DNA of 64,000 nt, from positions 372,001 to 436,000 of the forward strand of contig WTXD01000009.1 of assembly GCA_022496205.1 (NCBI GenBank). The letters run 5' to 3'. This document shows, piece by piece, positions 10,204 to 26,086 of this stretch. The stretch comes from Gloeopeniophorella convolvens. Lineage: Eukaryota; Basidiomycota; Agaricomycetes; Russulales. The translations under genes and the position numbers were made by a program. Below the pieces are notes generated by a model. It made no database searches. It was not told the DNA's origin and worked only from the letters and a program-made list of their open reading frames with translations. The number at the start of each line of letters is the position of its first letter. The stretch's first letter is position 1.

Positions 10204-11892
10204 TTAGTTGCGTTTCTTATCAGCGGGAGGCTCGTCGTCTTCATCCTCGTCGTCTGAGCGTTCATCCTTGAGTTTGTTGCTCATGACAGCGCTTAAGTGC
10301 CATGTTAGTACATCCCGTCCGTATATAGTGCGTGGGGAGCGCTCACCGCCAAGCAATGCGCAAGATGAGGAAGGACCAAAAGAAGTTGAGGAACAGGAGG
10401 AAAGTAAGGGGGATGAAGATTTGCCACTTCATCCACCCAGCCATCCATACGCCGTCCTTGGGGGACCAGGACCGTGCCGATTGCCTGCAGAAATTACCTT
10501 AGCAAAGAGACCCTCCAGACCCACACCAGTACCACCTACGGGATCAAGTCAAAGTCTTTGTACACAGACCACAGGATGACGATGTTCAAGTAGTGGCGGA
10601 AATAGCTGAGGAGATGATCAGGTGTGCAGCAATGGACAAAAGGCCATTTGTACTCACGTCCAGACACAGACGAATACCGCAAACACCAGCATCTGTGTCC
10701 TATCCCACTCCAGATAATTGACCAACTTTGTAGCTGCGAGGAGGACATCTGGGATGTCCATGGAGGCGTACACCGCGTTCCCGATACGCGTCATGTTAAC
10801 TCCGTAACTCCAGCTGGCAATGACCCCATTATTGAAACATCTCAACACGTTGCGAGCCAGATACGCACCCAACAAGCCAAAGCGTGACAAAGTGATGCGC
10901 AATGAGTTCATTGTAGTCCTTGCGTGGTTTCTCGAGCCTGAATAAGAGAACGATGAGTTGCTGGCACCAATAAGATGCCTGCATGAGGTAGTAGCGCTTG
11001 AGGTTGGGAGTCATCTGCCAGTGTGGGTAGTCTGTAGATAGTTCTGGCGTTGGCTTGCAGTTGGCCGTCGAGGAAAGACCCACGCACCAATCCAGAAGTG
11101 CTGGCAGTCGTACCACCAAGTTGGGAGAAGGGACATGACCCGTAAGCCCCAGATACCGAAGAACGAGAAGTAGATGATAGCGTAACCCTGTTCGCCGAAG
11201 CGAGCAAGCACTCTCTCCTTGCGAATGCCGAAGTACTGGGAGAGGGGATAGCAGATCTTGAAAACGACAAACTGGCGGACGAATGAGAAGAATACGACGT
11301 GGTAAGCAACGAAAACGAGGTCAAGCCATCCTTTGCGATATCGCGGGTCTGTAGCGTCATCCGTCGGCGACGGGGTGGGGTAGGAAATGAAGAGGAGGGG
11401 GGCGAATGGACTCTCGATAGCGTGGCCATAAATGAGGGGGGTAAAGACGACCCAGTTTATGTGGAGGAAGACAGGAAGTAGAACCAGCTTTAAAGAAGTG
11501 CCTATCCAGAGGACTTGTTAAATGTCAGACTGGTGAATGAGGGGGCACGACATACTGGGCACGACAACCCAGCGACCAGTTTTCAAGTCATTCCACAAGC
11601 CGCGTGACTTGGGCGTCCAGTCCTGTTTGAAAGAAGGGGAAACTTTACGACTAGGGGTATCAAGGGGCCTGAGGGTGCGTCAACGAGATGAGAGATGGTT
11701 CACGAAGATGCCAGCGCACGTCGGAGGCACGAATGGTCCTGTGAGGTGGTGCGTGGGGTCTGTTCTGGAGAGATGGTGGGGTTGTTATCGACATGGGTAA
11801 GATCGAACAGGCCAAACCCAAACGTACTCAATTTTGGAGATAGTGCCAGAGCGGCCCCTGCGGGTCTTGACGTCCTGACGCGTGGGCTGCAT
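10204..11892 (-). CDS. Ceramide synthase (LAG1/LAC1 family)
   Basis: Nine exons in transcript order (11892..11828, 11764..11720, 11668..11556, 11501..11088, 11031..10869, 10813..10658, 10605..10540, 10484..10347, 10291..10204) give 415 residues in one continuous frame. The Lag1 motif region is clear: K-D-Y-N-E-L-I-A-H-H with the two catalytic His, then W-S-Y-G-V-N-M-T-R-I-G and M-D-I-P-D-V-L-L. Several hydrophobic helices flank it, consistent with a multipass ER protein of the TLC fold. It joins a fatty acyl-CoA to a long-chain base to form (dihydro)ceramide. The N-terminus is short and T-P rich. The C-terminus is very acidic and ends in K-K-R-N, a possible ER-retrieval signal. The three 5' exons are small and less certain than the core. 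It shares a 151-bp divergent promoter with the Rex3-like gene. Confidence 0.93.
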
Positions 11893-12043
11893 GTTGGTTT
11901 GAGTCACAGTGCGCTGAGTCGTCCGACGCGCTCCGCCGCCGCATATATTTTGCGGCAGCGCGGCCCGGGTCTCCCTCAGTGCTAGCCGGAAACGGCCGAG
12001 ACGCGCTCATCGAGCTGCTCGACGAGGACAAGTCGTCCGACGG
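11893..12043. promoter_or_regulatory. Short divergent promoter (ceramide synthase / Rex3-like)
   Basis: Only 151 bp lie between two ATGs on opposite strands, so both transcripts must use overlapping control DNA. A TATATTTTG stretch sits near 11943-11951. No factor site was assigned. Confidence 0.5.
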
Positions 12044-14067
12044 ATGTTCACCTCCCAGCGGCTGTTTCGCGACGTTCCTTGCCCGCAGAGGGTCTCTTGC
12101 AAACGTTCTCCATGCTTGTTCTCCCATGATGCCAACGCGGTGTTCAAGCTAACCCAGGTTCCTCATGAGCTCGCTCCCGCGACCCCCGCTCCTCGCCAGA
12201 CTGTACCCGCCAAGCGCCATGCACAAGCTGACCCTCAGCCGACTGCTTCCTCTAGCCGCGTAGCACAGTCGCCCAGCGTAGAAAGGCCGACCAAGCTTCA
12301 GAAGACTGGTACCACTCGCAGGCCAGCTGCTACACCAACTGCTTCGTCCACACCAGTGAGCTCGTTATGCGTATTGACACCCGGCACTATCTTCAATACA
12401 TTCTCTGGCACATCAGACCGGTGTGCCTATTCTTACCATCAATGCTGGACAATCCAAGATACCTGTTTCTACTCGTCAGGTGTGTCATCCTGTCCTCATG
12501 TTGCGCTATCCGCAACGTGTTCGCCGCCTGCCTCCATCCTGCCCCTTGTGCCCTCCGCCCTCTGCTGCATCTTCGTCTTGCTACTGCATGCTCATATACT
12601 GGCTCTTTTATCTCCTCTCCCATATCAAGACAATGCTCAAGACTCTCTATGACCATTTCGTCGTCCTCTACGACTCCGTGCTCCCTGATAATCCGTCTCT
12701 CGCGTCTGAGCACGCCCTTCGCCAAGAGCAAGAGATATATGAGCGCACTACAAAGTTTACCTACCGAAATGTGATCTCTCTCCTTTGTTCTGCCTATAGC
12801 AGGCCATCTCATTTTCTCAGACTGTCATCACCTCTATCGCTTCTCTCAAGGGTCGCTCTCCACCAACCTCGATCGTCCATCCTTCTGTTGGCACCACAGG
12901 GGATCTAGTCGCTCGCTCAAAGGCGGTCACCATTCGGAACGATCTACAGCTCACTACTTCCCACCTCCTCCCTCTGTTACTCAACCTCAATGAGCTCAAG
13001 CAGTGGAACTACATTATCGACGTTCCCGACGAATGGGGTCCAGGCAGCGAGGCCCCAAGTGCCGAGGGCGAAGTCATGACCTGCGAGCGTTGCAAACAGC
13101 GGTACACCGTGCGTGCACTGAGCCACGATGCAAGCATTTCAAATGCTTGCGCTTACCACCCGGGTAAACCCCTTTGGATGACGACAAATGGTGTGTTTTA
13201 TCTCCCCCATCTAGCTGCACGAGCCAACGCCGAAGGTCCCTAGGCGAGCGCGTGCGCACGTACACATGCTGCACACGTCCTCTGGACGATGTCTTTGATA
13301 GGGGCTGCTCACGTGGTCCGCACGTATTCTACGAGGGCGACGCCGCCCAGCTCCACACGCGCCACTCGTTCGCCGAAAGTCTGCCAAGCACGTCTACTAC
13401 TCTAGATATCGCTGCGCTGGATTGCGAGATGGTCTACACGACGGGTGGATTCCGCGTTGCGCGCGTGTCCGTCGTTGACGCCCACGGCAAAGAGGTGTTC
13501 GACGAGCTCATCAAGATGGACGACGGCGTTGAGGTGGTGTACGCGCCTCCCCCCTTCCAATTGCAAGGCGCACTGCCACTCACGCCGCCGCGCCTCCAGG
13601 GACTTCAACACGCGCTTCTCAGGTATTCAGCCTAAGGACTATGCCGCGAAGGCGGTGCTCTCGCTCGACGGGGTACGCCGTGCACTGGGCAAGCTCGTCG
13701 GCGCGGATACGATCCTCCTCGGGCACTCGCTTGAGAACGACCTCCGCGCTCTGCGTATCGTGCACCGCCGCGTCGTCGACACCGTCACGCTCTTCCCGCA
13801 CCCGCGCGGGCCGCCATATCGTCGTGCGCTGCGCGACTTGTGCGTCCCCTCGTTTTGCGTCAGAGCGCCTATGATTAATGGATGGATTTACTAAGATCGA
13901 GGGAGTTCCTGGGGCGCGGGATTCAGACGGGTGGTCCCACGGTTGGGCATTCGTCGGTCGAGGACTCGGTCGCGACGCTCGATCTCGTCAAGTGGTTCGT
14001 CCTCAACAAGAAGTCGAAGCCCTCGCTCGGTGGGGGTGGCAAAACCCCGGCAAGTTGGAAGACGTAG
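12044..14067 (+). CDS. Rex3-like RNA exonuclease (DEDDh)
   Basis: Exons 12044..12355, 12417..12479, 12630..12770, 12803..13190, 13244..13538, 13600..13839 and 13896..14067 join in phase to 536 residues. The N-terminus has a Cys/His cluster of the form C-P-x4-C-x5-C-x3-H, as in yeast Rex3. A second pair, C-E-R-C with C-A-Y-H and C-C further on, suggests another zinc site. The nuclease core shows A-L-D-C-E-M-V-Y-T-T (ExoI), G-H-S-L-E-N-D-L-R-A-L (ExoII) and H-S-S-V-E-D-S-V-A-T-L-D-L (ExoIII with His and Asp). Rex enzymes trim 3' ends of stable nuclear RNAs; Rex3 is linked to RNase MRP RNA and other small RNAs. The 53-nt intron before G-E-R-V-R was chosen because the unspliced frame hits a stop. 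Confidence 0.88.
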
Positions 14068-14374
14068 TAGCGGGCTATCCGCCATCTTTGGCTCTCGCTT
14101 TCTTGCTCTGTTTGCATCATGATTTGTATACCTTGTACGTAGTATCGCACTGAACTTATTATTCTCTGACTGTAATGTCTGGCTGCGAGCGTGATGGTTG
14201 GCGGGCAGCTCGTTTAGAGCGATCGACTCGAGTGGGCTCTCAGAAAATATCATGCAGGCAGTCACGTAGACATTGAATAGCACAACACTCAACGATTCAT
14301 GAACTAGGCATTATGGTAACATATAGACATTACAGGGAAGAAGGGATAGGGTGGGCTGTACTCTGCTGCGCAGC
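14068..14374. other. Convergent intergenic spacer
   Basis: About 300 bp between the Rex3-like stop and the ISWI stop. It is AT-rich with short open frames only. Nothing beyond expected 3' UTRs was seen. Confidence 0.5.
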
Positions 14375-18763
<4,389 letters not shown>

Positions 18764-19019
18764 GATGCGTGCAGTCGGAAAGCTAAAGCGCACTGGCACT
18801 TGGGCCCGGGAACGCGCGCATATATTTGCCACATGTCACGCGCCGTCACGAACCGCGTCTCCGCGTCTTCACCCATCGGCCCGCGAGCCGCTCCCGTACC
18901 ACTACAGATTGACTACAGACCTCTACAGATTCACCGCAAAGCGACCAGGGTATCAAAACCAGGCAGGGATTCAACACACATCTCTGCCAGCTATATTCGT
19001 ACACGGAACAAATGAATAT

Positions 19020-19832
19020 CTACGATAACGCGCGCGAGCCAAGTCGTGTGATAGAGTCCTCGCTTGCCTCCTGCTCTTCCACAGTGTCAGATTGCGTCAC
19101 CTTCATCGCGTGTCAGAACAAGAGCGTAGCTGTCACTGGAGGTACAAACCACTCTTAGGACTGATTTCTTCGATGACTCTTGTAATTCTCCGGCGATAAT
19201 TAGTTCGTCCAAGATCTATAAGAATAAAATAAAAAGACGTAGAGTCATTCCTGATCCAAAGAGACATGTAATGAGACGTGCACATACAGCAAACGCCTTC
19301 TGGAAGTTGAAGATTCTGTGCCAAATTAGAGAGAGATTCGCATGTCACTGCCCCGGAACTTACAAATCCAGCTCGCAGACCTGCTCGAGCTTGTCAGCGA
19401 CCATAACATGGACAAGTGCGGCGGTAACGCACATTTCCAAAGTACCGATCCAGCACCTCTACATATCTGTGTATGATTTCCAGCGTGATGAGTTCGTTGT
19501 CCGACTGGCCGATGCCAGTCACGAAGAATAGGGAGGCGTATCGCCGGTATACGACCTTCGAGTCTGCGGAACGACTTTGGTTGGAAACGAATGATACAGT
19601 CGAGCGCAACGACGCACCTTTGTACTCGAGGAAATTGCACATCCGCGTGCGGCGCGCAAGGACGAGCTGCGTAACGTCCTTGACGATCTTCGCCTTTTGC
19701 TTGGGCGGCATCGTGACGAACCATTTTGCGAGGCGTACTTTGCCTATTTGGACGAGGAAGTCAGCACTACTAAGGGTTATTGATAAAACGGCGCATTCCT
19801 TGGCGCGAGACGAGAAGTATGTAGCTGATCAT
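19020..19832 (-). CDS. AP-1 clathrin adaptor sigma subunit
   Basis: Seven exons in transcript order (19832..19799, 19743..19618, 19563..19433, 19380..19364, 19315..19288, 19215..19150, 19100..19020) give 160 residues, the usual size for a sigma chain. Landmarks: [12 protein letters not shown], then [45 protein letters not shown] and A-I-L-D-E-L. The C-x-F-x-E-Y-K type and length favour AP-1 over AP-2. It acts in clathrin coats at the trans-Golgi and endosomes. Two exons are tiny (17 and 28 nt). The first intron would need a GA donor at 19798-19797 to give the conserved R-Q-G-K-V-R-L. A GT at 19788-19787 also splices in frame but inserts M-R-R. Confidence 0.92.
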
Positions 19833-20502
19833 GGTAGGCTTCCTGAGGGTGGTGGGCGCGGGCGCGACGGCCATAAGCCGTTGCCCGGCGTTGCCGGGCC
19901 GCCTCTTTGCGCCATATGTTACGAAAAACGAGGCTGTACTACTCAGTGTAAGTACCACCCGTGGCAACCATTTCCCGGCACAGCACTCATATCTTATTCA
20001 TATGTACATACCCAGATCATAACCATACTCCCGACCCGTAATTGTCGTAGATACTCGACGACCGCGTCTTAGTGTAGCATCACTTGCTGCGGTATACAAA
20101 CGCAGACTTTAAATAAAAAAAAGTACTACTCAGTGTGGTGAGAGGGGCCGAGTCTAGGACGGCTCGAGTAAGCGCCAGCACTGAATACTTCCTCTGAAAG
20201 TAGAATGCAGGTCTGCATCGTTCTCATTCTGACCCTAATATTCGAAAGCGCCGTAAGATTGCCGTTACGGACACGTACAGGGATGCGCCGATCTCTAGTG
20301 CGCATCGTGAACATGATGAAATACAAAGAGGTTCTCAGAGGATCATAGGACAGCTGTCCTAGCTATACAAATTCAACTTCCGTGGAGATTCGATACGATA
20401 CAAGGTAGTCATGTCAGGGGGATGAAAAGAAGAAAAGAACAGCTGCTATACTAGGGTGGAAGAGAGGATGTGGATCAAACAATGGTCAAGGAGTCCCGGC
20501 TG
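19833..20502. other. Intergenic region with a 14-bp direct repeat
   Basis: 670 bp between the AP-1 sigma start and the VID27 stop, both genes on minus. GTACTACTCAGTGT occurs identically at 19936-19949 and 20123-20136, 187 bp apart. An A-rich AAATAAAAAAAA run precedes the second copy. No gene was found on either strand. Confidence 0.5.
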
Positions 20503-23268
20503 TTAGTAGGGTGTGTTCACGATGCTGGAGCGGCTGCGTGTAGTCCGGGCCTCTGGGGCAAGAGACGTCCGAGTGGGCTTGCGCAGGCTCTTCTTGTTGA
20601 CACTGAGAACGTTGTTCTGGAGTGCAACGATCTGGAAAGCAAACATTTAGCGCCTGGCTATCCTTCGGTATGAGCATCCTTACGATCTCCTTATCGTCAC
20701 CAAAGCGGAAGCTGTCCTGCACGACGAAGTCCTCGTATTTCTTGATTTCATACTTGTCCATCTGGCCCTTCTTGACCTTCGCGAAGTCCCAGGCGATGAC
20801 GTACTGTCCTGTCGAGGTCACGATTGCATTCTCCTCCTGACCCTCACCGACGTTGAACCTGAGTGGAATGGTGAGCCCAACGTGCATGTGGTGAGTACGG
20901 TGTTGCTTACCTAGCGGGAGTGAACGCGATGTTATGGTTCATATATGCGATGTGTTCTGATCGTAACTGCAGCCTCTTGGGCATGGGCTTTGCGTCTGCA
21001 GGGAAACTGCGATCAAAGCCTAGGCTTCCAGCATATTTGCCTTGGCCGATGAGCACGTCCACGAGCAGTAGATATGTCTTCGTCGTCGCGACGATCCAAC
21101 GTCCGTCTGCCGACGCATCGATGCCAATAATGGGGTCGCCAAGCGGTGCAAGAGCGGTCTTGGCATTCTTCCCGATAGTGTCGAACAGACGGATGTCGCC
21201 CTTCTCGCTCGCCACAGCAAGCTTGCCGGACGCCGTCGTGGTGACACCAGAGAACTTGTTCTTCGACGTGTACTGCTTGAACTGGCTGTCAACAAGCTTC
21301 TTTCCCGATACACGAGGGTCGATCCGGAAGACAGCGTTGTGCGACGCGCCGACTAGCGTCTGCTCGTGTGTCGTTTGCGAGAACTTGGTATTAGGCGCGA
21401 TGTGGTCGACCGTAATGTCATCGTGGACCTTCCACTCCTCGACGATTTTCCCACGTTCAATGTCCATGCTGAAGAGCGAGTTGGGATTAGTAGGGTTCAT
21501 GATCACCATCTTCGAATCTTGCTCGTGTAACATGACCTGCAAACGACGTGTGAATGAAAGTCGCACTACCATAATGGGGGCGATGTACATTCTTCGGGTC
21601 GAACTTCTTGCCTTTCATATCCGCAATGTTGGCAATTGACGCAACGTACTCAACTTCGTCGGGCTTATGACGGAAGACGCCAATCTTATCGCCCCGGACG
21701 ACGTATGATCGGTCGCCTTTGTAGCCAACACTGAGCTGGGAGTTCTTTCCGCCCTTAAGGCTATCGGGTAAGGCGTCACCGTCTCCTTCGTCCTCTTCTT
21801 CGCTATCATCTTCCTCTGCAGTGAGAGAGCATTGAGAGCAATTCTTGTGAATGAGCATAAGACTCACCACCAAGTTCATCTAAGACAGCCTCCTCCTCGT
21901 CCTCATCTGTCTCGACGGACATCTCAACGTCCTCGACATTAGAGCTGAGAACGTATGCCTGTTCGTCCGACTATGGACTTGTCAAAGAAAGTCTGGTTCG
22001 AAGACACATCTTACGTACCTTGACCTTGTCCCATGACATTTGATTAAGGCTCTCCCACGTGCGCTTTGTGAACTCTGCCCGGAAATCTTCGAATGATGCC
22101 TGCGATTCAAAGCGCAAGCACCAGCTGCTTTGATTGCCACTCTCGTTCACGTTGTTCCAGGTGATCGACCATGTCGCGGGAGACCATCGCTGCATCATCT
22201 GAGATGTGATGCGGTGAGCCAGCATCTGCCCTTCTGGGCTCGCTGCAGTGAGGAAGAACGAGAATTTAGCGTCCTTCGGCCGCACGATCTTCGCATCTAC
22301 CGCCGCCTCCCGGACAAAGTAGCCTTGGTCCCGATCCCAGAGAAAGAGCTCGGCCTTCTCGTCGATGATGACTTCGAGAGAGGGGTCTGTAGAGGCACTT
22401 GATGAAGACGAGGGTTGGGGTGGCTTCACGTCATCCTTGGTGGACGACCTCTTGCCAGAACCCTTGCCCTTTCCCTTAGTCTCGGGCTGTCTATGGGAAG
22501 AGACTCAGGACAGATGCGATAGACAGACGCGGAGATACCAACTTCCACATGAACTCGGACAAATCGTCATCCCGGATGTTATCCGCACTCCTCTTGTACT
22601 TGCGTTCATACATGGCGCGGTACATGCAGATCTCAAAGAAAGCCTTGGTGGGCTCGTTGGTGCCAGCGGCGACGAACTCGTAGAACTCGTCGACATCGCC
22701 CTGAAGGTCGCGCCAGACGAGCGTGGGCTCGCCTTCCGTCTCGCTGGTACGGAACTCGAGCTCCTCGCTTATCAGGAACACACGTTCCTCGTCGGCTAGG
22801 AAGACAGTGAGGGGTGACACTTGCCAGGTAGGGTATGACGCACTTTCTTCCTCATCTTCGAGCAATTCCTGATCGCCCTCCTCAAATACGCGCGTTACGA
22901 CGAGCTGGAAATTGTGCTCGACGGATGGAACGCGGCGGATCGTAGCCATGGCGTCATTGTATCTGTCCAGAGGAAGATATATGTCAGGAGGCGGCACCCG
23001 CGACGATACAAGCGTGAAACACAGACATGCATTCTCTAGACGAACGCACATTGCCTGGGCGCACGAGATGGAGCTGGCCCGTAGAGATCTTGACAACCTC
23101 AGTGGCATTGGGGTCCTCTGCGATCAAAAGCTGGAGTGAGACGGCGATATGATGGAAGTGCGCGAGACTCACGCCAAACCTTGCCAATCACTTTATGCGG
23201 TCCAAGATGTCAGTTCATGTCAGATAGGGTGCGATGTGAGATCACGCACGGCTGCGAAAGATGTTCAT
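20503..23268 (-). CDS. VID27-like cytoplasmic protein
   Basis: The ATG at 23268 begins M-N-I-F-R-S. Small 5' exons spell L-I-G-K-V-W, then D-P-N-A-T-E-V-V-K-I-S-T-G and S-R-E-C-I-Y-N-D-A, the signature start of the VID27 family. Next come an acidic linker, a PH-like central region (roughly 21970-22430), a second acidic patch, and a C-terminal beta-propeller-like domain with V-L-S-V-N-K-K near the end (stop at 20503). The last domain contains G-D-I-R-L-F-D and I-I-G-I-D-A-S-A-D-G-R-W. Yeast Vid27 was named from vacuolar import and degradation, but its biochemical role is unclear. The exon holding S-R-E-C ends at a GTCTGT donor, chosen because it alone restores the family sequence. Length, roughly 800 residues, fits the family. 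Confidence 0.88.
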
Positions 23269-23432
23269 AGTGGGGAAAGCGAGTGAGACGCGAGCGCGGC
23301 GCTCTCGCCGCCGGCGTGACCTTTTATTGGCGCGTAACGTCACAAAGCGGTCCTCCATTCGATAAACCGACTTTGTTCAAGCTTGCGTCCGTGTCGCGCC
23401 GCAGTTGCACTGCACTTTTCTGATTGTCTTAC

Positions 23433-23861
23433 ATGGCCTCCATTCCGTCCCCATTGCGTGCGTCAAAGATGGACTTGCAGCCAAGTACCGCTCTCACATC
23501 GTGTCATTCTCACATAGACACCAGCCAGAATCAGCACGAGCCACCACATACACCCTCCTCGTCGCAGTTGCGGAATCGCGCTGGGGTAGCGTCATCCTCT
23601 TCGATATTCGTGACGGGCGGGGTACGTAGCAACCCTTGAACATTTTGCCCAGGCTCACCTCGCGTGTAGTTCCCTGATGCAGCGAACGTCTCGCCGACGC
23701 TGTCTACCTTTTCTGTTGGCAGTACCGTGTTGGTGACAGGTGAAGGCTCGAGTCTGAACACTCCTGCATACAGAACGGCCATCCGAGTAGACCACTCCAT
23801 CACGACGTGCTTCGACCCTGCGGACAAGGAGCTGTACGACCTCTGGGCGCCTAAAACATGA
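23433..23861 (+). CDS. Small hypothetical protein, two exons
   Basis: Exons 23433..23621 and 23670..23861 join in phase 0 across a 48-nt GTACGT...TAG intron to give 126 residues. The first exon is Ser/Gln/His-rich and disordered. The second looks ordered, with S-T-V-L-V-T-G-E-G, R-V-D-H-S-I-T-T-C-F-D-P-A-D and Y-D-L-W-A-P. I do not recognise it. A 175-codon open frame runs antisense over the same bases, and the gene may have further 3' exons that I could not connect. The start is 164 bp from the divergent VID27 start. Confidence 0.4.
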
Positions 23862-24592
23862 CGCCACTCGAAGAATGTGTTTTCCCTATGAGGTCTGTGA
23901 TATCCCACACAGTGATACTGCGGCGCAGCACCTTGCGCTTTCCTACGCTGTGGGGCTCCTCTGGGACATGAATCGAATGCGTCTATGACAGGAACGAGTG
24001 CGTGAAAGAGTTGCTTGGGTTCAGACTGACGTGAGAGCATATTTCCATTCCGAGCCAAAAGGGACCCTCGGACAGCGCCTGACTTGAGGAAGTTCTCATG
24101 CGCGTGCCTGTCACCAGCGCCGTTGCCCTGACCAGGACTGCTTCTCTTTGGTGGCTGGAAGATTCAACCTGCTTTCGAACCGCTTTTGCCTGTTGCCGGG
24201 GGCTTCGAGGCTTGCCTTTCGGTGTCAGTGTTGAGCCTGGCACGTACTGGAGCATACCCACGAATATCGACCACCCGTGTCCTCCCAGGCCAACGCTGGA
24301 TGCCACTCCACCTCTGGGCACACACGATCGGCCGCCGGTAGGCATAAGCAGCTTAGCAAGCGTGCCGGCATCTTATCAGTTCCTTCCTGTTCCTTGCAAG
24401 TTTTGGTCGCTTTTGGCCGTGCTTCTCCCTACTTTTCCGCAGTTGACGCTAGCTGTTGATGTTGCGCCACTTTGCAGGTCATCGGGGCCCGCGAAGCCAG
24501 CATGTGGTACATATGTGCCAGCGACCCGCGGTGCTTCTTTCCAAAATCTCCCTTTCCTTTCTCCCCCTTTCCTCTCTGTCTCTCCTCCCCAG
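23862..24592. other. Region with no resolved gene
   Basis: About 730 bp. A frame open from 24098 runs into the RTA1 start but reads like unselected sequence, so I treat it as 5' UTR or promoter. A pyrimidine-rich TTTCCTTTCTCCCCCTTTCC stretch (24552-24571) just upstream of the ATG looks like a fungal core-promoter tract. Confidence 0.4.
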
Positions 24593-25977
24593 ATGCCGCT
24601 AATGTCTATGCGGCGGAAACAGCTAGTGTTCTCGCTACTGGTTCTCTGCCTCTTAGCTGAGGCGTTGCCTGCCGCCGCGAAGCTGCATCGGCAACAACCG
24701 CCACCAGCAGATCCTTTCTTGGATCCTAAGAATGATCCTTACAACCCCTTAGGGTACATTGCCTCTAATACGTTGACGGGGATTGCGTTTGGTCTGTAAC
24801 AATTTCCTCCTGCCGCAAATGATGTATACGAATGATTTGCAGGTCTTGTCCTCGCTGTCGCGCTCGCTCAGACCTTCAGCCTCTTCAAATGGGGGGCATG
24901 GTGGATGATGTGTATGACCATTGGAGCCTACAGTATGCCACTGCTTGCAGCGGGCGTTCAAACCATTGACTCCGTCCCCACTAGCATTTGCATTGGGTAT
25001 TGGTTGTCGATTCGGCCTACATGTCCAACCTGAATCACAAGGCATATACATTGTTGAATATCTTTTCATCATCCTCTCGGTACGTTTCCAGCACCGCAGC
25101 CTTTGCACACCACCCATCAGTGGTATCTCCCCCGCAGCCCTGTGCCTTCATCGCTGCAAACTATGTCCTCCTCGGACGCCTCGCACGGTTCCTCAACAGT
25201 GGGAACCACCTGCTCGTGTCTCCGAACCGCATTACCATCACCTTCCTCATCTCGGACATCATTACTTTCTTGATCCAGGTGAGTACGTTTCGTCGCTCTA
25301 TCTTCGCATGATAGGTGGCCTGAGTCCCGTGTTCCCAGGCAACAGGTGGAAGCGTATCCGTGGCATCAGATACCACGAAAGGTGCCAAACTCGGATCTAA
25401 CGTGCGTACCTTGCCCGTTTACGTCGCAGTGAGTGTCGTTGACGGCGGATACAGATTTTCCTCGGCGCCCTCGTCATCCAACTGCTCTCCTTCCTAGCTT
25501 TCACATTGGTTTTCATCCGGTTCATGCTCCGCGTGCGCAAATATGAGCACGACGCATGGGTGCTTCATCAAGGCAGGCCGTGGTACAATAATTGGTTGGC
25601 ACTTGCTGGGGCCATGGCTGTCAGCTGTGTCGGTATCATTGTAGGTTACATCCGGGTCATGTCGCGTTGTGCACAAGGCTGACGAGAGGCACTGCCAGAT
25701 CCGTTCTTTCTACCGTGTGGTCGAGCTTTCGCAAGGCTTTCTCGGGCCCATCGCGCAGAATGAGGGCCTTTTCTACGCGCTGGACACGTTGCCGCTCTTT
25801 CTCGCCATCTCGGTATACGTGCCAATCTGGCCTGGTCGGTTCATTGCCCGGCCGTCACTCGCTGCGCCAGGCAGCACCGTGTCAACTCCGGAGCCAGGAC
25901 CTGAGAAGGAGAAGGAGAAGGAGAAGGAGGAGCACGCCGTGAATGTACAGGAGCATTATAGTAATGTCGAAGTTTGA
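24593..25977 (+). CDS. RTA1-family multipass membrane protein
   Basis: Exons 24593..24791, 24843..24932, 24985..25079, 25138..25278, 25339..25401, 25455..25640 and 25699..25977 join in phase to 350 residues. After a signal-like N-terminus (L-V-F-S-L-L-V-L-C-L-L-A-E-A) and Y-N-P-L-G-Y-I-A-S-N come about seven hydrophobic segments. Family marks are Y-I-V-E-Y-L-F-I-I-L-S, A-A-N-Y-V-L-L-G-R-L and I-F-x-x-S-D-I-I-T-F-L-I-Q, followed by R-S-F-Y-R-V-V-E-L-S-Q-G and E-G-L-F-Y-A-L-D. Fungal RTA1/Rsb1 proteins are plasma-membrane lipid-translocating exporters or resistance proteins. The cytosolic tail has an alternating Glu/Lys run encoded by a GAGAAG repeat at about 25906-25930. An alternative start ATG lies 12 bases downstream. 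Confidence 0.9.
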
Positions 25978-26086
25978 ACGACATCGTTGACATACGTACC
26001 CTACGTTAGGTTACACTTTGAATATCACATGGATAGAGATACAGCGCAGCGGGAACAGATACGTGGATCACATGAATTGAAAACGC

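Noticed and set aside
23531..24058. 175-codon minus-strand frame antisense to the small hypothetical gene
   Set aside because: Lower protein-like character than the spliced plus-strand product, though neither is certain.
24098..24592. N-terminal extension of the RTA1 protein by about 165 codons
   Set aside because: The extra sequence has no conserved look and precedes a normal signal-like start with a pyrimidine tract upstream.
25906..25930. GAGAAG repeat as a mobile or regulatory element
   Set aside because: It is a simple coding repeat for a Glu/Lys run in the RTA1 protein tail.
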